This document shows positions 58,634-64,000 of a stretch of DNA of 64,000 nucleotides, one piece after another; the stretch's first letter is position 1, and each line of letters begins with the position of its first letter. This DNA is from Pseudomonas fluorescens. Lineage in GTDB: Bacteria; Pseudomonadota; Gammaproteobacteria; Pseudomonadales; Pseudomonadaceae. The DNA lies in contig NZ_CP008896.1 in assembly GCF_000730425.1 (NCBI RefSeq), positions 1,488,001 to 1,552,000 on the forward strand, in the 5' to 3' direction. Both the position numbers and the translations under genes were made by a program. The notes under the pieces were generated by a model. It did not search any database, was not told where the DNA came from, and saw nothing but the letters and a program-made list of their open reading frames with translations.

Positions 58634-59785
58634 ATGACTGCCATCCCCACCCCAGCGCCTGTGGTTCCAGGCCGCCTGGAACAAATGTCGACCCGTATCG
58701 CATTTTTTATTGCCGGCTTCGGCATTGCGGCCTGGGCACCGCTGGTGCCCTATGCCAAGGCCCGCGCACAGCTCAACGAGGGGACGCTGGGCCTGTTGTT
58801 GCTGTGCCTGGGTGTGGGGTCCATTATCGCCATGCCGGTGGCGGGCGCATTGGCATCACGCTATGGCTGCCGGCGCGTGCTCAGTGCCGGGACGATTCTG
58901 CTCTGTGTGGCGTTGCCGATGCTGGCCACCGTCAGCTCGATACCGTTGCTGATGGCCGGGTTGTTTCTGTTTGGCGCAGGCCTGGGTACGGTGGACTCCA
59001 CCGTCAACCTGCAAGCGGTGATCGTTGAGCGGGCCAGTGGCAAGACCATGATGTCGGGGTTCCATGGGCTGTTCAGCCTGGGAGGGATTGTGGGGGCGGC
59101 AGGGGTCAGCGCGCTGCTGGGGCTGGGGCTGTCACCCCTGTCGGCCACCCTGGTGGTGATCGTGATTACCCTCGCAGCCCTGTTCAAGGCCGCCCCGCAC
59201 CTGTTGCCCTATGGCAGTGAAAGCCGTGGCCCGGCCTTCGCCATTCCCCACGGGGTGGTGCTGTTTATCGGCTGCCTGTGTTTTATCGTGTTCCTGGCAG
59301 AAGGTGCCGTGCTCGACTGGAGCGCAGTATTCCTCAGCGATGAACGCGGCCTCGACGAAGCCTATGCGGGCCTGGGTTATGCGGCATTTGCCTTGACCAT
59401 GACCATCGGCCGCCTGACCGGCGATGCCATTGTCCGGCGCCTGGGTGCCAAACGCGTGATTGTGATCGGTGGCTTGCTGGCAACCGCCGGCATGTTGCTC
59501 GCCACGCTACTCCCGGCGTGGGAAACCGCACTGCTGGGCTATGCACTGGTAGGCGCCGGCTGTTCGAATATCGTTCCGGTGCTGTACACCGCTGTCGGCA
59601 AGCAAAAGGTCATGCCTGAACATATCGCAGTGCCCGCCATTACCACCTTGGGTTACGCGGGAATTCTTGCAGGCCCGGCGCTGATCGGCTTTATCGCCCA
59701 CGGCAGCAGTTTGAGCGTGGCCTTTGTATTGATTGGCGTACTCCTGCTGGGCGTGTCGATCAGTGGGAAAATACTGCGGGTGTAA
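58634..59785 (+). CDS. MFS transporter, YbjJ/fucose-permease-like
   Basis: 383 residues, twelve hydrophobic segments. RIAFFIAGFGIAAWAPLVPYAKARAQLNEG and GTVDSTVNLQAVIVERASGKTMMSGFHGLFSLGG match the E. coli YbjJ group of MFS carriers, whose substrates are unknown. It is divergent from the DapF-like gene, so the two may be co-regulated. It ends convergently 13 bases before the frameshifted HrpL-regulated gene. Confidence 0.85.
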   Translation: MTAIPTPAPVVPGRLEQMSTRIAFFIAGFGIAAWAPLVPYAKARAQLNEGTLGLLLLCLGVGSIIAMPVAGALASRYGCRRVLSAGTILLCVALPMLATVSSIPLLMAGLFLFGAGLGTVDSTVNLQAVIVERASGKTMMSGFHGLFSLGGIVGAAGVSALLGLGLSPLSATLVVIVITLAALFKAAPHLLPYGSESRGPAFAIPHGVVLFIGCLCFIVFLAEGAVLDWSAVFLSDERGLDEAYAGLGYAAFALTMTIGRLTGDAIVRRLGAKRVIVIGGLLATAGMLLATLLPAWETALLGYALVGAGCSNIVPVLYTAVGKQKVMPEHIAVPAITTLGYAGILAGPALIGFIAHGSSLSVAFVLIGVLLLGVSISGKILRV

Positions 59786-59798
59786 CGACCCCGGGGCG

Positions 59799-60750
59799 CT
59801 ACAGGCTTTTGTTGTTTTCAAGCCAGCCATCAAGGTCTTTGTTGCTCAACCATCCCTTCTGGTAATGGCTGCCATAAAGGCGCCGCCAGCCAGAATGGAT
59901 GCGTTCCAATGAGTTCAATAGCCTGGGACGGTCCACCAGGTTTTTTGACATGTACACCAGTTGTTCGCTGTACATCTTCTTTGGCAACCCCGTGGCCGGG
60001 TCCCGAATCACCGTGCCTTCCTTGTCGGTTTCATCCGGGTCCTTGCTGATTGAAACAAGCCTCTCTATCTGAACGTAGCCGACAGTCTCAAAAAAGCTTG
60101 TACGGTCCCGGGACCTGTCACGCAGCTCATCAAATGCCGCCCTGAAGGCCTGCACCAGCTCGACATTGGTCTTGGCGTGAAAAGGATCCGAGCTGAACGC
60201 ATTGGGGTCGCTGTTGCCAAACATTCCCTGTACGGCCTTCGACAGGCTTTGCCGTGTAATAAAACCCTCCTCGTCGAGGATCGCGTCAATCAACCTCGGG
60301 CGCTGGACAAGTGCCCTGGCCAACAGGATGGCGTTATTGCGCGCCGGTATGTCAGTCATTTTTTCACCGGCAATTCGCCGTAGCGATGACAGCTTCAGTC
60401 CTTCATTTTTCATGAAAACTTTCCAGCACGGAAAAGTGATCACCCAGTGCCTTCACTAACTGGCTGTCTGGCAATTGGGTATAGGGGTTCATATGGGGGG
60501 TACGCGTCGACGGCGTGTTTCTCAGTTCCTGATGATGCAGCGTGACCTCATCGGGCGTGGCCCAGCGCAACGGGCGGCGAAAACCCGAAGATCGAATCGT
60601 ACTGGGCAATGGTTGATTGTCGACGTGCCATCCACCCGGCGTGTTCTCGCTTGAAGCAGCATGAGCTTTCTGTTGTGCGTCATCCGGTATCGCATCATGG
60701 CGGCTCGTGATCTCGGGCCGCAGGAGAGGTACCCCACCGTCAATTGCCAT
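59799..60750 (-). pseudogene. Frameshifted HrpK/NolX-like repeat protein (HrpL-regulated)
   Basis: Two overlapping frames form one gene. Frame 1 (60750-60403, 115 residues) starts MAIDGGVPLLRPE with AAGGTGG upstream and ends SVLESFHEK. Frame 2 (from about 60413 to 59799, about 200 residues) continues with NEGLKLSSLRR. Removing one base from the five T at 60406-60410 (A on the coding strand) joins them into about 316 residues, and the junction then aligns without gaps to the neighbouring 326-residue protein. Contents: Ser/Pro/Thr-rich N terminus, then two EF-hand-like helical repeats (RPRLIDAILDEEGFITRQSL; RPRLLNSLE...GWLSNKDLDGWL). A perfect hrp box lies 86 bases upstream. Could also be a sequencing error or a programmed shift. 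Confidence 0.65.
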
Positions 60751-60835
60751 GTTTCATATCCACCTTTTCTAGATCCGTACTCAGAGCGGCTACCACCCCT
60801 GTTACTGCAACGGAGGCTCTCCAACCAGCGCAAAG

Positions 60836-60863
60836 TATGTGGCCCGGCCCCCACATTGGTTCC
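60836..60863 (-). promoter_or_regulatory. hrp box (HrpL promoter), perfect match
   Basis: On the minus strand: GGAACC, 15 bases, CCAC, AT, A. This fits the consensus GGAACY-N-A...CCAC-N2-A of the ECF sigma factor HrpL in plant-associated pseudomonads exactly, including the A two bases after GGAACC. It points towards the frameshifted repeat-protein gene starting at 60750. Confidence 0.82.
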
Positions 60864-60953
60864 GGGGCGGCCGATCAATTTCGATGACTGCATGTAAACA
60901 ACGAACAGGACCTGGAGCGGCCTCGGTCCGACGTTCGAAGGGCACGACGCTGT

Positions 60954-61271
60954 CTATCTGGAAACACCCAGCAAGGCCTTTAGTGCATGGACCAATCCGG
61001 TTGTCATACCTGTCGTTTCCTGCACCGTGGCACCAGGCGTGAGAGTGGCCCGATGAGGAAGCAGGCCTTTGGCGAAATCATCCGCAGCCGGTGCCTTGAA
61101 TGTGTACTGCCCGGGGAAAAACTTTGCTCGCTGGACTTCGCCCCCCTCCTCCACAAACATGTGCTGAGCCTGGGCATCGAGCCGTCGGCACTGCTCGCCA
61201 TTGTCGCAGGTGGGTGCAAGAAGGGATTGCGGCAGGCCGGGAGTTTGAGTTCCAAACGACGTTGAAGTCAT
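60954..61271 (-). CDS. Small candidate type III secreted protein
   Basis: 105 residues from ATG 61271, with GAGGG upstream. N terminus MTSTSFGTQTPGLPQSLLAP is rich in Ser, Thr, Gln and Pro with no acidic residue among the first 20, as in many type III secretion signals. The remainder is a mixed charged sequence with no recognised domain. An hrp-box-like element lies about 60 bases upstream. Located between two HrpK/NolX-like genes. Coding status rests on that promoter and the start context; an effector, helper or chaperone cannot be told apart. Confidence 0.5.
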   Translation of the reverse strand: MTSTSFGTQTPGLPQSLLAPTCDNGEQCRRLDAQAQHMFVEEGGEVQRAKFFPGQYTFKAPAADDFAKGLLPHRATLTPGATVQETTGMTTGLVHALKALLGVSR

Positions 61272-61329
61272 GTCAACACCCTCTCTTTGAGTGAAACTGC
61301 CGGCGTCATAAAGGCCGTCAGATACACGT

Positions 61330-61357
61330 TGTGTGGCAAACAGCGCAAAACAGTTCC
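61330..61357 (-). promoter_or_regulatory. hrp box (HrpL promoter), GGAACT variant
   Basis: On the minus strand: GGAACT, 15 bases, CCAC, AC, A. GGAACY allows T at the sixth position. It lacks the A two bases after GGAACT, so slightly weaker than the other two. Lies upstream of the 105-residue gene. Confidence 0.65.
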
Positions 61358-61451
61358 TGACGATTGATGTAGCACAGGCGAGCCGGTAAAGCCGCGAAGA
61401 GCCCGCGGCCTTTTCCCGATGATGGAACACCTGTGCGATATAGAGGATTAA

Positions 61452-62432
61452 CTAGGACAGCAGTTTACGTAGCGTCTGTCGGGTAATCCGACCGTCGTAG
61501 GGGTAACCTGAACTATTGTCCATTTGTTGCAAGAGGCTCGACCGGCTGACAACCTCTTTCGCCAGAAGGCTGAGTTGATCCTGTTGCACGTTGCCTGTCA
61601 GCGGACGCTGGGCCAAAGCACGCAGATCGGCGATCTTGATGGTTTGGCTCCAGAACCCGCCCTTTAACGTATTGAAGTTCTCCAGCATCGCACTGGCCAG
61701 TTGTTTGTCATCCTGGAACTTCAACGGATTGCTGGAACGTACAACGTCGTTGATATTCTGCCTGCTGAACCGACCGTCCAGTACGCCCGTGCGTCCGTCG
61801 CGATCCAGGGCGGTCATGAGTTCCGGCCGTTTCTCGATTTCCCTGGCCAACCTGATGTTCTGATCCATGGTCGGGTTGCCTGTCAGCGGTCTTGCAGCCA
61901 TGTTGCTCAAACTTTGCCGCGTCACGTAGCCAGGGTTTTTCGGGTCCATGAACACGTTGAATTTGTCCAGCAGTTGTTGGGCCAACTGTTCATGACTGCG
62001 CTTTGAATAGTGCGGATCGGGCTGCTGGGGGAACGGCCTTGGCGGTGGGTTTCCATGGATCGGGTGCGGCCTGTGTGGCGGATGCCCATGGATCGGGTGC
62101 GGGCAATGCGGCAGGTGCCCATGATGGGGCGGCCTGGCCGGGAAGAAAAAACCTTTCATGCTGCCGAGAATGCCCCGAGCACCATCGCTCTGCGCCGTGG
62201 TTGCCTGGCTGGCCCCCTGGTCGCGGGCGCCCGCAGCGGCCTCTGCCAACGGCGGTGACCCGGCGAACACCGGTCCCGACTTACCCGCTGGCGCGCTGAA
62301 ACTAGGGCCACTGGAAGGTGACCCGATAACCGCAGCCTTCACCTCCTTGGTGCTGGCCCCTTGCTGAGCCTCTTGATGTGTGCCGTCAGTTGGTAGATTG
62401 ACAACAGGCTGATTGAACGCAGGTACCGACAT
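61452..62432 (-). CDS. HrpK/HrpF/NolX-like repeat protein (candidate type III secreted)
   Basis: 326 residues from ATG 62432, with GGAG seven bases upstream. The first 12 residues lack acidic residues and have Val3, and the first 60 are rich in Ser, Pro, Gly and Ala, as expected of a type III signal. Residues 101-141 are Pro/His-rich with HPIHG at 112-116 and 123-127. Two tandem helical repeats follow (about 148-235 and 240-326), sharing a RPLTGN-xxxD core and EF-hand-like turns (TALDRDGR...GRFSRQNI; DGRITRQTLRKLL). The repeats resemble HrpK/HrpF/NolX. A perfect hrp box lies 102 bases upstream. Confidence 0.72.
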   Translation of the reverse strand: MSVPAFNQPVVNLPTDGTHQEAQQGASTKEVKAAVIGSPSSGPSFSAPAGKSGPVFAGSPPLAEAAAGARDQGASQATTAQSDGARGILGSMKGFFFPARPPHHGHLPHCPHPIHGHPPHRPHPIHGNPPPRPFPQQPDPHYSKRSHEQLAQQLLDKFNVFMDPKNPGYVTRQSLSNMAARPLTGNPTMDQNIRLAREIEKRPELMTALDRDGRTGVLDGRFSRQNINDVVRSSNPLKFQDDKQLASAMLENFNTLKGGFWSQTIKIADLRALAQRPLTGNVQQDQLSLLAKEVVSRSSLLQQMDNSSGYPYDGRITRQTLRKLLS

Positions 62433-62533
62433 AAATATTCTCCAGTGCGACTTGCTGACACGGTCCACTTCACACACTCAAGCACCTCGATAACGCAGTT
62501 ATCACAAGGCACCCGTGCAGGGTGGGTTGACGG

Positions 62534-62562
62534 TGTGTGGCAGGCCTACGGAGTTCGGTTCC
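62534..62562 (-). promoter_or_regulatory. hrp box (HrpL promoter), perfect match
   Basis: On the minus strand: GGAACC, 16 bases, CCAC, AC, A, with A two bases after GGAACC as in the consensus. It sits in the 323-base gap between the FecA-like gene and the 326-residue repeat-protein gene. I see nothing else convincing in that gap. Confidence 0.85.
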
Positions 62563-62755
62563 TGAAAGCGATGAAAGCCGCAAAAAAAAGGTAGGAAATG
62601 CCCCCAACGATCCTTCAACCTGCGTAGAAGAATCGTCAGGCGCATACGCGACAGCGCGAGGAAAGGCGCTGTGAACTGTGTCAGCAGCAACGTTTTGGAT
62701 TGGCAAGCACATCGCCGTCGCCCGATCAAGGCGCGGCGACTCCCTCGTCACACGA

Positions 62756-64000
62756 TCAGAAGCCCACGCTCGCCTGGACAAAGAACGTACGCGGCTCCCC
62801 CAGGTAGATCCCCGAATTGTTATCGCTGGAGCGGGTGAAGTGCTGCTGGTCGAACAGGTTTTTCACCCCCACGCCCAGCTTCAGGTTCGACAGTTGTGCG
62901 CCAAAGTCATAGCCACTGCGCACGTTGACGGAAACATACCCCGGGATATCCCCGTACTGGCCATCAGCGGTCGGCTGCGTGATGTAGGTGCTGGTGGTGC
63001 CTGGCGCCCGTTGGCCGGACTGGGCATACACATCAAGGTTGTGGGTCCAGCGGTTGACGGCATAACGCAGGCCCAGGGTCGCCACTTCACGGGAGTACAA
63101 CGGCAGGTCACGGCCCTTGAACGCAACGTCACCTTCGGAGGTTGCCTTGGTGTAGGTAAAGCCGGCATTGGCACTCAGGCCTTCCAGGCGCGGGTCGAGG
63201 TTGGCCAGGTCATAATGGGCCGAGGCTTCGATACCCGTGTGCTTGGTAGCCCCCAGATTGGTCCAGCCCACGTCATTGCTGACATATTGCAGCTCATCGG
63301 AGAAGTCGATGTAGAACAGCGTCACTTCGCCGCCCCACACATTGTCGTTGTAGCGGGTGCCGATCTCGTAGGTCTTGGCCTTTTCCGGTTGCAGGCCATT
63401 GGCCGTCTGGTCGCCATTTCCGCCCTGGCCCAGTTGGAAGTACTGCAAACTGCCGAAGGACGTTTCGTAGTTGGCAAACAGTTTCCAGGCATCGGAAACG
63501 TGATACATCACGCTCAGGGCCGGCAGCGGCTCATTGTTCTTGATCTCGCGGCGCTTCTCCTGGGTGCGGGTGCCGTTCAAGCCCACCACCGGGCGGTCAT
63601 GCCATTCGGTGCGGATGCTCTCGAAGCGGATGCCTGGCGTGATCGTCCACTTGCCGACATCAATTTTGTCATCAATGTAGAACGCGTTGGCCTCGGTGCC
63701 ACCGGTACGGTCCTGATAAACGTGGCCGTCGTTTTGACCGATTGGCGTGGGGACGTTATTGACCAGTCTCAGGTTGCTGGCCTGTTCATGCATACCTTCT
63801 TTCAGGTAGCGGTAGCCGACGCTGACTTCCTGGCTGGTCGGCCCCAGGTCAAACACATGGGACACCCGCGGCTCGATGCCAAAGGTGTAGTAGGTGCGCG
63901 GAAAGGAGCCAAGGGTCTGCTGGTCACGGCTGGCGATGTTGCTGCCACGAAAGCTGTCGGAGTAGTACGTCAGCACTTCCGCCTGGGTGCGGTCGTCGAT
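62756..64000 (-). CDS. fecA: TonB-dependent receptor, FecA-like, 5' part outside the window
   Basis: 415 C-terminal residues; the frame stays open to the right edge, so the plug domain and signal are missing. Alternating beta-strand barrel pattern with the C-terminal box VKNLFDQQHFTRSSDNNSG and terminal Phe (VGF), as in E. coli FecA, which takes up ferric citrate. EANAFYIDDKIDVGKWTITPG is a typical mid-barrel strand. FecI/FecR-type regulators would lie beyond the edge, if present. Ferric-citrate specificity is inferred from the C terminus only. Confidence 0.8.
   Translation of the reverse strand: MDDRTQAEVLTYYSDSFRGSNIASRDQQTLGSFPRTYYTFGIEPRVSHVFDLGPTSQEVSVGYRYLKEGMHEQASNLRLVNNVPTPIGQNDGHVYQDRTGGTEANAFYIDDKIDVGKWTITPGIRFESIRTEWHDRPVVGLNGTRTQEKRREIKNNEPLPALSVMYHVSDAWKLFANYETSFGSLQYFQLGQGGNGDQTANGLQPEKAKTYEIGTRYNDNVWGGEVTLFYIDFSDELQYVSNDVGWTNLGATKHTGIEASAHYDLANLDPRLEGLSANAGFTYTKATSEGDVAFKGRDLPLYSREVATLGLRYAVNRWTHNLDVYAQSGQRAPGTTSTYITQPTADGQYGDIPGYVSVNVRSGYDFGAQLSNLKLGVGVKNLFDQQHFTRSSDNNSGIYLGEPRTFFVQASVGF

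Noticed and set aside
60522..60893. 123-codon minus-strand frame overlapping the start of the frameshifted repeat-protein gene
   Set aside because: It spans the hrp box at 60836-60863 and conflicts with the better-supported frame starting at 60750.
62470..62781. 103-codon minus-strand frame between the FecA-like gene and the 326-residue repeat-protein gene
   Set aside because: It runs over the hrp box, overlaps the receptor gene and has no plausible ribosome site or domain.

Overview
The window reads as chromosomal DNA of a fluorescent Pseudomonas (P. fluorescens group). The grounds are high GC, tightly packed genes, at least fifteen copies of the Pseudomonas REP element (TGTAGGAGC...GGCTTGCC...) between genes, carnitine-type dhcAB-atoB genes, and a block (malate-type chemoreceptor, transporter, TlpQ-type chemoreceptor, PepSY genes and two-component system) that I recall in a similar order in P. 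aeruginosa. No rRNA, tRNA, insertion sequence or CRISPR array was seen.

Layout. 1-6.1 kb: end of a WG-repeat protein, an XRE-cupin regulator with a glutamine-synthetase-like enzyme (polyamine type), an AlkD-like repair protein and a DUF3857/transglutaminase exported protein. 6.1-10.6 kb: LysR regulator divergent from a GMC oxidoreductase, then an MHS-family transporter. 10.8-14.2 kb: topB, a CBS protein, a 578-base gap with a perfect dyad and hairpins, then a small conserved protein. 14.3-18 kb: dhcR/dhcA/dhcB/atoB. 18-28.8 kb: housekeeping and accessory genes (thioesterase, two lipoproteins, a zinc-type hemB, PhzF- and GST-family enzymes, histidine phosphatase, permease, selD-selU, TerC). 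28.9-38.4 kb: NhaR-like regulator, MFS, sstT, YceH, AroE-like enzyme, several small proteins, AI-2E permease, trhP. 38.5-50.3 kb: signalling and uptake block with two chemoreceptors, a Na+/H+-antiporter-family permease, a TAXI-TRAP transporter operon, and a four-gene coupled operon of two PepSY proteins plus response regulator and histidine kinase. 50.4-59.8 kb: patatin-like lipase, two small exported proteins, queD, a membrane-protein/XRE pair, NUDIX, codB-codA with a broken PucR regulator between them, a DapF-fold protein and a divergent MFS. 62.7-64 kb: C-terminal part of a FecA-like TonB receptor.

The most striking region is 59.8-62.6 kb. Three minus-strand genes lie in lower-GC DNA and each is preceded by a HrpL-type 'hrp box' (GGAACC/T-N15-16-CCAC-N2-A). 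Two of the three encode proteins with duplicated EF-hand-like helical repeats resembling the type III proteins HrpK/HrpF/NolX. This looks like a small HrpL-controlled set of candidate type III secreted proteins, unlinked (within this window) to any secretion apparatus. One of the three is split by a single-base frameshift in a run of five A (T on the plus strand).

Other points worth checking: a DapF-fold protein with both catalytic cysteines replaced by serine; candidate operator pairs before the membrane-protein/XRE genes and before the XRE-cupin gene; and a structured gap at 13.4-13.9 kb.
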